Shown here: piece by piece, positions 1 to 8,011 of the stretch | Layout of the letters: every line of letters starts with the position of its first letter | Numbering within the stretch: the first letter of the stretch is position 1 | From: Mycobacterium sp. | GTDB taxonomy: Bacteria; Actinomycetota; Actinomycetes; Mycobacteriales; Mycobacteriaceae | Assembly (NCBI GenBank): GCA_011620645.1 | Contig: WOYS01000082.1 | Span: 98,641 to 131,808, forward strand | DNA length: 33,168 bases | Direction: 5' to 3' | Notes under the pieces: model-generated | The model's input: only the letters and a program-made list of their open reading frames with translations | Databases searched by the model: none | What the model was told of the DNA's origin: nothing | Translations under genes and position numbers: made by a program

Positions 1-2
1 AT

Positions 3-965
3 CCCCCGGGCCACGCCAACTACCGCGCCCTGGTGGGCCAGCGATTCAGCCCCAAACGGGTCGCAGCGATGGACGACGAGATCCGGTCGCTCGTCACCGA
101 ACTCCTCGACGACATCGACGGTCAGCGCGAAGTCGACCTCGCCAAAGACATCGCGGTCCAACTTCCGCTGCGCGTCATTTTCGGGATGTTCCTGGGAGTC
201 CCCAGGCGGGACTGGGACAAGATGTACGATCTTGCCGTGGCGATGCTGCAGCCCGATCCGGACGACTCGGACGAGCAGAAGCATGAGAAATCCGGCGCGG
301 CGGGCATGGAGCTGATGGCCTATTTCACGGAGCTGCTCACCGAGCTCCGGAAGAACGGCCACGGGGATGACCTCGTCAGCGAGTTGGATCAGGCGCACGT
401 CGAGGACGTTAAGCTGACCGATGACGAAATCCTGGGCTTCTGCCTGCTGCTGGTGGCCGCGGGGTTCGATACCACGGCAAGCGGGATCGGCCGGATGTTG
501 CAACTGTTCGCGACGAATCCCGAGATTCGCCAGGCGATCAAGGAGCGCATCGATGACTCGCAAGCACTCGACGTCGCCATCGAAGAGCTGATCCGATACA
601 TCTCCCCGGTGCCGGGTCTGGCTCGAACCGTCACCGAGCCGTGCGAGTTCGCCGGGCAGAAGCTCAGCAAGGAAGACCGCCTGCTGCTGCTGTGGCCCTC
701 GGCGAACCGGGACCCCGAGGAGTTCGACACACCCAACGAATTCGTCGCCGACCGCAAACCCAACCGCCACGTCGGGTTTGGTTCGGGCATCCATCGCTGC
801 CTGGGCGCCCATGTTGCCCGCAAGGAGATCAAAGTGCTGCTGCAGGAGATGTTCCGGCGCGACATACCTCAGTACCGGCTGCATCCCGAGAAGCCACCGG
901 TGTGGCACACCGGCGACACCTGGGGTGTGAAGTCTTTGCCGGTGATTTTCGAGTCCTGGTCGTGA
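3..965 (+). CDS. Cytochrome P450, 5'-truncated by the window edge
   Basis: Heme-thiolate monooxygenase, probably hydroxylating a hydrophobic substrate with electrons from the ferredoxin encoded next door. The frame is open to the first bases, and the visible start PPGHANYRALVGQRFSP matches the P450 C-helix region, so about 80-100 N-terminal residues lie outside the window; the GTG at 33 is internal. The I-helix oxygen-activation motif is AGFDTT, the K-helix ExxR is at about 585-596, and the heme-binding loop FGSGIHRCLGAH has its ligand cysteine at 798-800. The C-terminus is complete, with TGA at 963-965. The stop is followed after 9 bases by the ferredoxin start, so the two are almost certainly one operon. 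The family is certain; the CYP subfamily and substrate cannot be assigned. Confidence 0.93.
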   Translation, partial: PPGHANYRALVGQRFSPKRVAAMDDEIRSLVTELLDDIDGQREVDLAKDIAVQLPLRVIFGMFLGVPRRDWDKMYDLAVAMLQPDPDDSDEQKHEKSGAAGMELMAYFTELLTELRKNGHGDDLVSELDQAHVEDVKLTDDEILGFCLLLVAAGFDTTASGIGRMLQLFATNPEIRQAIKERIDDSQALDVAIEELIRYISPVPGLARTVTEPCEFAGQKLSKEDRLLLLWPSANRDPEEFDTPNEFVADRKPNRHVGFGSGIHRCLGAHVARKEIKVLLQEMFRRDIPQYRLHPEKPPVWHTGDTWGVKSLPVIFESWS

Positions 966-974
966 GGTGATCGC

Positions 975-1187
975 GTGACCAGCAAATCCGCAGAGGTCAC
1001 CGTCGACCTCAACCGGTGCATGGGCCATGCCCGCTGCCACTCACTGGCACCGGCGATCTACGACCTGGACGACGAAGGGAAGTCGGTGGTCATCCTCGAT
1101 CCCGTTCCGCCAGAGTTGGTCAAAGAAGCAGAGGAAGGCGCACAGGCGTGCCCCGAACACGCGATCACGGTTCGTTACCAGGATTGA
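975..1187 (+). CDS. P450-associated single-cluster ferredoxin
   Basis: Small iron-sulfur electron carrier (70 aa) that most likely passes electrons to the upstream P450. Cluster ligands are C15, C21 and C59-P60. The position that is the second cysteine in a 4Fe-4S protein is His18 (CMGHARC), which points to a 3Fe-4S cluster; this substitution is common among mycobacterial P450 ferredoxins. GTG start at 975 with a GAGGTGA ribosome-binding site at 964-970 overlapping the P450 stop. No ferredoxin reductase is encoded in the visible part, so the reductase must be elsewhere or upstream of the window. Confidence 0.92.
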   Translation: MTSKSAEVTVDLNRCMGHARCHSLAPAIYDLDDEGKSVVILDPVPPELVKEAEEGAQACPEHAITVRYQD

Positions 1188-1242
1188 TGGTTCGTCACCA
1201 GCTGACGAGACGTGTCTTACAACCAGCAAAGCGAGATACAAG

Positions 1243-2766
1243 ATGACAATGACGGCACCGCTGAAATCCGATGTGCGATGGCGCTTCGAGCAATACATCG
1301 GCGGGACGTGGCGTCCCTCCGTCAGTGGCAAACGCAGGGAGGTCATCGACCCGGCCACCGCCACCATCGTCGGCGATGTGGCCGACGGGGGGATCGCCGA
1401 CGCCGAGGCGGCGGTCGCCTGCGCCCGCAAGGCCTTTGACGAGGGCCCCTGGGCAGGCCTGGACGTTCGGAGCAGGGTCCGAGCACTGCAGCCGGCCATC
1501 GACTACCTAGTGGAAAACCAGGACGCCCTCCTGGAAGCGGAGATCGCCGAATGCGGGTCTCCGATCAAGACGGCGGGAGCTCTGCACGTCGGATTCGCCT
1601 TGGCCCACAGCCAGTATTTCCTCGATGTGGCGCCGAGTTTGCGACTGGAGCAGCCATTGGGGTTCCATTCGCCGCCTTTCAGCGTCAGTCACCTCGTGCG
1701 AGAACCCGAGGGCGTTGTCGCGGCCATCACCCCGTTCAACTTTCCGCTCTTGTTGGCCGTCTGGAAAGTCATTCCCGCACTGCTGATGGGCAACAGTGTC
1801 GTACTCAAGCCCAACCCACGCACGCCACTGTCGGCGATGCTGCTGGCTGAAGCGTTGTCGCGCACCGATCTTCCCCCCGGGCAGTTCAACGTCGTCACCG
1901 GCGACGTCGAAGTAGGTCAATACCTCGTCGAAAGTGCGCTCGTGGACCATGTCACTTTCACAGGAAGTACCGGGGTCGGTCGGACCGTCGCCGCTGGCGC
2001 TGCGCAGACGTTGAAGAACGTCACCCTCGAACTGGGCGGGAAGTCGGCGTCGGTCATTCTGCCGGACGCCGATTTCGATCTCGTGGTGGACGGCGTGCTT
2101 TTCGGCGTCAACTTCTACGCTGGGCAATGCTGTGAAGCGGGCAGCCGCGTCTTCGTGCCGCGCGAGCGCGAAGAGGAACTCATCGACCGACTGGTGCGGC
2201 GGGCCGCCACCATAAGACTAGGAGACACGCACAGCCCGGAGACCGACGTGGGCCCGGTAATCTCGGCCGAGAAAGCTGCTGAGCTGGAGCGGGTCGTCAA
2301 AGATGCCACGGCCGCCGGTGCCACGCTGGCGTGTGGTGGCCGTCGTGCCGAAATCGGCGACGGCTACTTCTTCCAGCCGACGGTGATCCACAACGTCAGC
2401 AACGACATGGCGATCGCTCGTCAGGAGCTTTTCGGACCCGTGCTGACGGTCATCGGCTACGACTCCGTCGACGACGCGGTGCGCATGGCCAACGACACGA
2501 TATACGGTTTGGCGGCGACGGTGTGGTCCACCAACATGGTCAACGCCTACGAAACCAGCCGGCGGTTACGCGCCGGGACGGTGTGGATCAACGACCACCA
2601 CCAATTGCGCCCCGACGCACCGTTCGGCGGGTATCGGCAAAGCGGCATCGGCCGCGAACTCGGCGAAGACGGGTTCTTCGATTTCACCGAAGCCAAACAC
2701 ATTTACATGAGCCTGACCAATGATCGCCAGTCGCGCTTCTGGTCCCTGGTCCTGCCTGAGCAATAG
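1243..2766 (+). CDS. NAD(P)-dependent aldehyde dehydrogenase
   Basis: Oxidises an aldehyde to a carboxylic acid, plausibly the product of the P450 and a further alcohol oxidation. About 507 aa, normal for the ALDH superfamily. Rossmann-fold region includes NFPLLLAVWKVIPALLMGNS and FTGSTGVGR; the general-base glutamate is E263 in LELGGK, and the nucleophile is C297 in GQCCEAGSR. The C-terminal motif is APFGGYRQSGIGRELGEDG. The frame is open upstream to 1027, but that would overlap the ferredoxin gene and encode non-ALDH sequence; ATG 1243 (or ATG 1249) places the start just before the conserved YIGGTW motif. It lies 55 bases after the ferredoxin and is probably co-transcribed. Confidence 0.93.
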   Translation: MTMTAPLKSDVRWRFEQYIGGTWRPSVSGKRREVIDPATATIVGDVADGGIADAEAAVACARKAFDEGPWAGLDVRSRVRALQPAIDYLVENQDALLEAEIAECGSPIKTAGALHVGFALAHSQYFLDVAPSLRLEQPLGFHSPPFSVSHLVREPEGVVAAITPFNFPLLLAVWKVIPALLMGNSVVLKPNPRTPLSAMLLAEALSRTDLPPGQFNVVTGDVEVGQYLVESALVDHVTFTGSTGVGRTVAAGAAQTLKNVTLELGGKSASVILPDADFDLVVDGVLFGVNFYAGQCCEAGSRVFVPREREEELIDRLVRRAATIRLGDTHSPETDVGPVISAEKAAELERVVKDATAAGATLACGGRRAEIGDGYFFQPTVIHNVSNDMAIARQELFGPVLTVIGYDSVDDAVRMANDTIYGLAATVWSTNMVNAYETSRRLRAGTVWINDHHQLRPDAPFGGYRQSGIGRELGEDGFFDFTEAKHIYMSLTNDRQSRFWSLVLPEQ

Positions 2767-2870
2767 GAGCGCCTTCCCGGGGCGTTGAGGTCATCACGTG
2801 AGCGCCCAGTTCCGTGTCCGGGACGTCTCGCAGGCGTGAAAGAAAATGGGCTCGGGTCGTTTCTAGTTGG

Positions 2871-3692
2871 CTAGTCCTCGTGACGTTGCTGGTCAGCTAC
2901 GGAAGGAAACTGCGGTGGGCGGCGATCTTTGATGGCCGATGCACCTTCGATCACGTCTTTGTCGAAGAAGTTCAGCATCTCAAGCGCCAGCGACGCCTCG
3001 AAAATCGGACCCGCGTTTCGGACCCAGTGGTTCAACGCCCGTTTGGTCCACCTGATGGCGTGCTGTGGCCCGCGAGCTAGTTTCTGAGCCACCTCCAGGG
3101 CGGTGGGTAGGACTTCCTCAGACGGGCGGCACAGGCTGACCAAGCCGATCCGCTCGGCTTCTTTCCCGTCGATGAATTCTGCGGTCAGCAAATAGTATTT
3201 GGCCTTGGCAAGGCCGCACAGAATAGGCCAGATGATCGCGGCATGGTCGCCGGCGCTAACCCCGAGTCGTAGATGGCCGTCGGTGAGCCGGGCATCCTCG
3301 GCGATGACCGAAATGTCAGCCATCAAAGCCACCGCCAGTCCCGCACCGACGGCCACTCCATTGATCGCCGAGATGATTGGTTTGTCGCAATTCGCGATGT
3401 TGTAGACGATGTCGCGCGCCTCGACCATCGTCTCGGCCACTTCCGAGAAGTTGTTCACCTGATCGAGCAACATGTCGAGGTCGCCCCCTGCGGAAAATGC
3501 CTTGCCAGCACCCGTGATAACGGCGACTCGAGTTTGCGAGTCGGCGCCGACGTCGAGCCACACCTTGCTCAACTCCCAGTGCAACCGCTTGTTGGCGGCG
3601 TTGAGCCGATCGGGGCGATTGATGGTGATCTGCAGGATGCCCTCGCCGGGGCGGTCAAACGTGAGGTGCTGGTACTGGTCATAGCTGCTCAT
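2871..3692 (-). CDS. Enoyl-CoA hydratase/isomerase family protein
   Basis: Crotonase-fold enzyme of 273 aa, probably hydrating a 2-enoyl-CoA intermediate of the neighbouring catabolic pathway. The first oxyanion-hole segment is [14 protein letters not shown] and the second is [17 protein letters not shown]. At the position of the second catalytic glutamate of classical hydratases the sequence reads [13 protein letters not shown], with an aspartate nearby, a variant often seen in mycobacterial EchA proteins, so hydratase and isomerase activities cannot be told apart. Last gene of a minus-strand operon: its ATG overlaps the stop of the MaoC-like gene by four bases (ATGA). It converges on the aldehyde dehydrogenase gene across 104 bases. 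Confidence 0.88.
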   Translation of the reverse strand: MSSYDQYQHLTFDRPGEGILQITINRPDRLNAANKRLHWELSKVWLDVGADSQTRVAVITGAGKAFSAGGDLDMLLDQVNNFSEVAETMVEARDIVYNIANCDKPIISAINGVAVGAGLAVALMADISVIAEDARLTDGHLRLGVSAGDHAAIIWPILCGLAKAKYYLLTAEFIDGKEAERIGLVSLCRPSEEVLPTALEVAQKLARGPQHAIRWTKRALNHWVRNAGPIFEASLALEMLNFFDKDVIEGASAIKDRRPPQFPSVADQQRHED

Positions 3693-4066
3693 CGAGTCTC
3701 TCCTTGATCAGACAGTTGGCACCGCGCACGAAGACCGTCGAGGTTGAAAGCGAGTAGGGAACGCGCGGAACGCCCGTGCTCGGTGTGACAGTCGACGGCA
3801 ATGGTGGCGGTCCGCGCAGTGTCGTGTCGGTTCACTGCCAGCACGCGCCCGTCGGTCTGCAGCGTATCGCCTGACTGCCGACGAAAGAGCCCGGCCTGCG
3901 GGACGGCCCAAGCCTTGCCTATCCCGTCCACCAAGCCGTGGAAGAACATCGTGTTCAGATAGACATCGCGGGCACCGTACTGTTTGGCGTAGGCGCCCTT
4001 CTGTTTGCGGCATTCATTGCGTGTGCTTACAAAATGGCTGAGTGCGTCAGCGCAGTTAACGCCCAT
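3689..4066 (-). CDS. MaoC-like hotdog-fold protein, possibly degraded
   Basis: 125-aa protein whose middle part (GARDVYLNTMFFHGLVD and GDTLQTDGRVLAV) resembles small MaoC-like dehydratases that sit beside DUF35 and lipid-transfer thiolases in actinobacterial sterol-type clusters. Its start overlaps the DUF35 stop by one base (TGATG) and its stop overlaps the hydratase start by four, so it is translationally coupled. The N-terminal segment before GAYAKQYGARD does not look like the usual hotdog start with its HHD-type catalytic motif. The strand between FRRQ and SGDTL also appears several residues short by comparison with remembered homologues. It may be a non-catalytic partner subunit or a decaying gene. 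Confidence 0.6.
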   Translation of the reverse strand: MGVNCADALSHFVSTRNECRKQKGAYAKQYGARDVYLNTMFFHGLVDGIGKAWAVPQAGLFRRQSGDTLQTDGRVLAVNRHDTARTATIAVDCHTEHGRSARSLLAFNLDGLRARCQLSDQGETR

Positions 4067-4470
4067 CAGCGCGCGGACCTGATCGGGCGAAACTGCGGAA
4101 TCGCGATTTCGCCCCGTGGTTCGAACGTGACCTCGACCGGTGTGCCGACCTCAACGTCTTCAGGTGAACAGCCGATCACGTTGGCCATCATCTGGGGGCC
4201 TTCCGACAGTTCGATGACGGCCAGCACATAGGGCACCACGAAAGCGGCTGACGGCGGCTGGTACACCACGGTGTAGGTGAGCACCGTGCCTCGTCCCGAG
4301 GGTTGTTCCCACGCCAGATCGGTCGCCCAGCAGTACGGGCACCAACGGCGAGGATGGTGGTGAAACCGTCCGCAGGCGCGGCAGCGTGGCAGCACGAACC
4401 GGCCCGCGGCCGCTTCCTGCCAGTAGACCGCGGTGCTCGCGGTCAGCGCGGGAACCGGTGGGGTTGTCAT
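4066..4470 (-). CDS. DUF35 zinc-ribbon/OB-fold protein (acyl-CoA-binding partner)
   Basis: 134-aa protein with a rubredoxin-like zinc ribbon (CRACGRFHHHPRRWCPYC, two CxxC pairs) followed by an OB fold (GRGTVLTYTVVYQP, EVGTPVEVTFEP). Proteins of this family pair with thiolase-like lipid-transfer proteins; in cholesterol degradation the DUF35 part of ChsH2 is the partner of the aldolase Ltp2. Its ATG overlaps the stop of the thiolase-like gene by four bases, which supports such a complex here. A MaoC-like protein follows as a separate gene, whereas in ChsH2 the MaoC and DUF35 domains are fused. Confidence 0.9.
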   Translation of the reverse strand: MTTPPVPALTASTAVYWQEAAAGRFVLPRCRACGRFHHHPRRWCPYCWATDLAWEQPSGRGTVLTYTVVYQPPSAAFVVPYVLAVIELSEGPQMMANVIGCSPEDVEVGTPVEVTFEPRGEIAIPQFRPIRSAR

Positions 4471-5651
4471 GGTGTCCTTCCCAGTAGAACCGTCGAGTGG
4501 TCGGCCATCATGCCGCCATAGGTGTGAACCAGCGCGATGTTGGCGTCCAGCTGGCGCTCGGCGGCCTGGCCCATCACTTGCCGCGCGGCCTCGATGAGCA
4601 TCGACATTCCTGAAGCGTCGCCGGTGTGCCCGAACGACAGCAGTCCGCCGTAGGTGTTGACCGGCAGGTCACCGCCGGGTGCGCCGCGCCCGTCCAGGAA
4701 GAACTGTCCCCCTTTGCCCGGTTCAACGAGCCCGGTCTCCTCCAGCAGCAGAATCGGGTTGATGGTGAAGGCGTCGTAAAGTTCGGCAACATCCACATCG
4801 GATGGGGACACGCCAGCCATGTCGAACGCGGCGCGCGCGGAAACGCCAGCGCCCATGCTGGCGAAGTCGCTGGCATGGCTGATGTTGCCATGATCGTGAA
4901 ACTCCCCAAAGCCGAGCAGATAGGCGGGTTGTTCGGTGAGTTCGCGAGCCCGCTCGCCGCTTGTCACCAGGAACGCTGCGCCTCCCTCGCAGGGCACGGA
5001 GCAGTCCAGCAAGTTGAACGGCCACGCGATCGGGCGCGAGTCCAGCACCATCTCGATGGTGAGTGAGCCGGCGTCACGCATCAGCGCATCCGGATGCCGC
5101 AACGCCCACTCGCGGCTGCAGACCGCAACAGCAGCCAGGGCGTCCCGCGATGTGCCACGGTCGGCCATGTGCCGGGTGGCCGCCAGCGCGTAAAGCGCCG
5201 GAATGAAGCTGCCGTACGGATACTCGAAGTCGGGGTGGCTGATCATGCGTGCCATGGCATCCGCGCCGCCCCTTCCCACCTTGGGGAACTTGCCCGCGCC
5301 CACGCACAGCACCGCGTCCGCCAGACCCGCGCTGATCGCCACCGCGGCACGCGACAACATGATCGTGTAGGTGGCACCACCAACATTGACCGTCTCGCAG
5401 AACCGCGGACGAATCCCCAGCGCGTCGTTGAGCCGCTCATGGACGAAGATGTCGGCACCCATACCAGAGGCCATACCCGCCGGGCACACCAGCAGACCGT
5501 CGACATCGGCGGGCCCGAGCTCAGCGCCGTCCAAGAACCGGCGCAGCACCAATTCCGACATGCCCGCGCCTTCCTCGTCGGGATATCGCCCTGGACGCAG
5601 TTCCTCGACCGCCGCGATGGCCGGACGGCCCTCTAGGGCACGCGAACTCAT
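4467..5651 (-). CDS. Thiolase-superfamily lipid-transfer protein (Ltp/SCP-x type), probable retro-aldolase
   Basis: 394-aa thiolase-fold protein. Where true thiolases have the acylated cysteine, this one reads ETVNVGGATYTIMLSRA, so it cannot form a thiolase acyl-enzyme. The C-terminal loop is HTYGGMMADHS instead of the CxGGG motif. Loss of both cysteines with retained tyrosines (ELYDAF, HTYGG) is characteristic of Ltp proteins such as Ltp2, which cleave beta-hydroxyacyl-CoA side chains by retro-aldol reaction together with a DUF35 partner, encoded immediately downstream here. ATG 5651 has a strong AGGAGG at 5657-5662, five bases away. Retro-aldolase activity is inferred from family and context; the substrate is unknown. 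Confidence 0.87.
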   Translation of the reverse strand: MSSRALEGRPAIAAVEELRPGRYPDEEGAGMSELVLRRFLDGAELGPADVDGLLVCPAGMASGMGADIFVHERLNDALGIRPRFCETVNVGGATYTIMLSRAAVAISAGLADAVLCVGAGKFPKVGRGGADAMARMISHPDFEYPYGSFIPALYALAATRHMADRGTSRDALAAVAVCSREWALRHPDALMRDAGSLTIEMVLDSRPIAWPFNLLDCSVPCEGGAAFLVTSGERARELTEQPAYLLGFGEFHDHGNISHASDFASMGAGVSARAAFDMAGVSPSDVDVAELYDAFTINPILLLEETGLVEPGKGGQFFLDGRGAPGGDLPVNTYGGLLSFGHTGDASGMSMLIEAARQVMGQAAERQLDANIALVHTYGGMMADHSTVLLGRTP

Positions 5652-6387
5652 GACAACCTCCTACTTATCCCAGAAACCGATACGTCACCGGCCTTACGAG
5701 AAACCTGTCGAACGTCACGCTCGCCGTCGCGGACAATGGGCAATCGCGACTCGCGCGCAGGAATCGACTCCACCGAGGACCCTGACCGCCAGCGCGACTT
5801 GGGTAGGCCCAGCCTGTGCTGGGCGACGAAGTTGAGGATCATTTCGCGGCTGATCGGCGCGGTGCGCATCCGCCGTGCGGGACCCCACAGCGTTGCCAGC
5901 CCATATTCGGTTGCCAGCCCATATTCGGTTGCCAGCCCATATTCGTTGTCCACCCCATTGCCACCGTGGGTCTGGATCGCCTGATCCAGCGCCAAAATCC
6001 CCGCCTCCGCTGCGGCGTACTTCGCCATACTGGCAGCTCCTCCCGCACCGGAGTTCCCGGCGTCATGCAGCTCGGCCGCCCGCTGGGGCATCAGCCGCGC
6101 CAGCTCCTCCACCTGAATCTTTGCGTGCGCCAGCGGATGCGCCACGCCCTGACACGCGCCGATCGGGGGGAATTCCACACCTGCCGTTCCCTGGCGACAC
6201 CGCCGCCACCGTACTTCTCGGCGATGTTAACGCCCAAGAACCCCTGCTTGCCGATCTCCTGCCACAGCTCGGTGGACTTCTCCCCCGCCAATGACTTACT
6301 CAAGTAGTACTCCTGGCCATACGACCGCGCAATCGCCGCGACCGCAGCCCGCAAGTCCCGCCGTTCCTCGCTCTCGCAAAGCTCCAC
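5648..6387 (-). pseudogene. Acyl-CoA dehydrogenase pseudogene (internal deletion plus frameshift)
   Basis: Remains of a FadE-type acyl-CoA dehydrogenase. From GTG 6387 the N-terminal helical domain is normal for 63 residues, ending in GFLGVNIAEKYGGGG. The sequence then jumps at about 6199 to the C-terminal domain (ARERQVWNSP), so roughly 190 residues, including the beta domain and much of the flavin site, are gone. Right after this, in a run of six C at 6165-6170, the frame shifts: the rest (IGACQGVAHPLAHAKIQ to SREMILNFVAQH) is in another frame. An 18-bp unit is triplicated within it, repeating EYGLAT three times. The usual stop after GLP is lost, so the second frame reads about 45 extra residues into the thiolase start. 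Formerly the first gene of this operon. Confidence 0.85.
5892..5945. repeat. 18-bp tandem repeat, three perfect copies
   Basis: Three identical head-to-tail copies of gttgccagcccatattcg (5892-5909, 5910-5927, 5928-5945). They lie in the C-terminal part of the acyl-CoA dehydrogenase pseudogene, where each copy encodes EYGLAT on the minus strand; intact relatives have this hexapeptide once. This looks like recent slippage or duplication in a gene no longer under selection. Confidence 0.97.
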
Positions 6388-6577
6388 CCTACCGGTCCCT
6401 TTCGGTGTCAGCCCGAGTTCACTGCGACGCCGCACGCGCCCGGTGAAAGACGGGTTGCAGCCGCGATCCCTCGGCGTCGACCGAAGAGTGGGCCGACGAA
6501 TCGGCCCCGTCATCCGGCGGCGCAGTAGCATGCAGTCCGGGATCACACGTTAGTGGCCATTAACATAGCGACGCAAC

Positions 6578-6615
6578 CCCTTTGCTTGACTTCGAGCCCT
6601 TTGCTTGACTTCGAG
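6578..6615. repeat. 19-bp perfect tandem duplication
   Basis: Two identical head-to-tail copies of ccctttgcttgacttcgag (6578-6596 and 6597-6615) in the divergent promoter region. Each copy contains TTGACT, which resembles a -35 hexamer, but no good -10 element follows at normal spacing, so a promoter role is unproven. Confidence 0.95.
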
Positions 6616-6700
6616 AAAAGTGCCCGCGAAACGGAGGAGGCGTAGAGAATCTCCGGCGTTCTTCGAAGGCGACACGGCACGGGCACTGCCTCAAAAGTCA

Positions 6701-6725
6701 GTATTTATCTGATAATAGTTATACT
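6701..6725. promoter_or_regulatory. AT-rich candidate operator/promoter of the acyl-CoA dehydrogenase operon
   Basis: Contains the short palindrome TTATC-T-GATAA (6705-6715), followed by TATACT (6720-6725), a possible -10 hexamer. On the minus strand the palindrome reads ATTATCAGAT, close to the ATTATCATCT repeated twice in front of the GntR-family regulator gene (11506-11534). The shared heptamer suggests that the regulator may bind both places. No clear -35 was found. Confidence 0.4.
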
Positions 6726-6820
6726 TTAGGATGGTCGATAGCGGTTTGTAGCTGGGAAATCGCGCTCATCTGGCGCGCCAACGCTGACGGCCGCGGCTCC
6801 GCGAACGAGAGGACGTGCCA

Positions 6821-8008
6821 ATGACCACCCCGGCGCTCGACCAGCTCACCGACGCACAACAGGAACTCGTCGAACGCGCCCGCGGTATCGCTCGCGCCGA
6901 GCTTCGCCCGCACGCCGCTGAGTGGGACCGCCGCCAGGAATACCCCGAGCGCTCCTACCAGATTCTGCGTCAGAACGGGTTGACCGGGCTCACCGTGCCG
7001 ACCGAGTACGGCGGTCGTGGCCTGGGGGTGTTCGAGGCATGTCTGGTTCTGGAAGAGCTGGCGGTGGGGTGCATGGCCAGCGCGCTGACGGTCCAGATGC
7101 ACCTCAACGGACCCCCGCGGGTGATCGCCCGGATGGGTAGCGAACAGCAGCGCAAGCAATACCTGCCCGAGGTGGTCGACGGCAGTCGGCGGTTCGCCAT
7201 CGCGATGACCGAGCCGCAGGCCGGATCGGACGGCATTGCGCTGGCCACGACACTAGCCCCTGACGGCGACGACTATAGGTTGACCGGCACCAAGTGCCAC
7301 ATCACGGGCGCGCTGCAGGCAAACACTTTCATGGTGTTTTGTCGCGCGCCCGGGACCAGAGGTCCCGACGGGATAGGCGCGGTGCTGGTGGACGCCGACG
7401 TCGAGGGCTTAGGACCGATCGAAACCGAGGAGAAGATGGGTGGCCGCGGCGTCGCTGAGTGCGTGCTGCGGTTCACTGACGCCCCCGTGCGCCGCGATCA
7501 GGTGGTCCTCGAACCGCGTCCCGGCTCGAAAGAGGGCGCCGCGTTCTTGATTCGCCAGTTCAATCCCGAGCGGTGCGGGAACGCCGCGATGTCCATCGGA
7601 GTCGCACGCGCCGCACTGGACGACGCCATCGAATACATCAAACAGCGTGAGCAGTTCGGCCGCCCGATCCTGGAGTTCCAGGGAATTCAGTGGAAGATCG
7701 CCGACATGGCAACCGAATTGGATGCCGCGCGGTTGCTGCTGTGGCGCGCAGCGCGCACCGATGTCGCCGGCTTCCCCGGTATCCGCGAGACCGCGATGGC
7801 CAAGCTGTACGCCAACGAGGCCGCGGTGCGGGTGTGCAACGAGGCGATCCAGCTACTGGGGCACAAGGGCTACCTCACCCGCTATCCGATGGAACGGTAC
7901 TTCCGCGACGTACGCGGAATGGGCATCGGAGGGGGCACCACCGAGATCCTGCGCAACATGATCGCCGCCGAGGTGACCGGCGTGCGCACGAGCCAGCGGC
8001 GGTCCTGA
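6821..8008 (+). CDS. Acyl-CoA dehydrogenase (FadE family)
   Basis: Flavoprotein of 395 aa that introduces a 2,3-double bond into an acyl-CoA. It shows the N-terminal helical domain (GLTGLTVPTEYGGRGLG), the flavin-binding beta domain (AIAMTEPQAGSD, KCHITGALQAN) and the C-terminal helical domain (REQFGRPILEFQGIQWKIADM, LLGHKGYLTRYPMERYFRD). Near the C-terminus it reads GIGGGTTEILRN. Glycine stands where medium-chain enzymes have the catalytic glutamate of the YEGT motif, so the base is presumably at the alternative position used by isovaleryl-CoA-type enzymes. ATG 6821 is preferred to GTG 6815 because GAGAGGA lies seven bases before it. First gene of a tight four-gene plus-strand operon. Confidence 0.92.
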   Translation: MTTPALDQLTDAQQELVERARGIARAELRPHAAEWDRRQEYPERSYQILRQNGLTGLTVPTEYGGRGLGVFEACLVLEELAVGCMASALTVQMHLNGPPRVIARMGSEQQRKQYLPEVVDGSRRFAIAMTEPQAGSDGIALATTLAPDGDDYRLTGTKCHITGALQANTFMVFCRAPGTRGPDGIGAVLVDADVEGLGPIETEEKMGGRGVAECVLRFTDAPVRRDQVVLEPRPGSKEGAAFLIRQFNPERCGNAAMSIGVARAALDDAIEYIKQREQFGRPILEFQGIQWKIADMATELDAARLLLWRAARTDVAGFPGIRETAMAKLYANEAAVRVCNEAIQLLGHKGYLTRYPMERYFRDVRGMGIGGGTTEILRNMIAAEVTGVRTSQRRS

Positions 8009-8011
8009 GTC

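Larger units (their letters stand above)
6388..6820. other. Divergent intergenic region between two acyl-CoA dehydrogenase genes
   Basis: No convincing gene. The minus-strand frame stays open upstream of the pseudogene start to 6546 but encodes arginine-rich, non-family sequence. The stretch holds a 19-bp tandem duplication (6578-6615) and then an AT-rich island (about 6690-6735) that contrasts with the GC-rich surroundings and probably contains the promoter of the plus-strand acyl-CoA dehydrogenase genes. A candidate regulator site lies in this island. The ribosome-binding site GAGAGGA at 6807-6813 serves ATG 6821. Confidence 0.7.

Noticed and set aside
1027..1242. Upstream extension of the aldehyde dehydrogenase frame to 1027
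   Set aside because: It overlaps the ferredoxin gene in another frame and encodes no ALDH-like sequence; the ATG at 1243 fits the family start.
2779..2807. Possible stem-loop terminator between the convergent aldehyde dehydrogenase and hydratase genes
   Set aside because: The stem is only about six pairs with a wobble, the loop is long, and no T-run follows; not distinguishable from chance in GC-rich DNA.
5892..5945. Repeat cluster considered as a CRISPR array
   Set aside because: The copies are directly adjacent without spacers and lie in a coding sequence; no cas genes.
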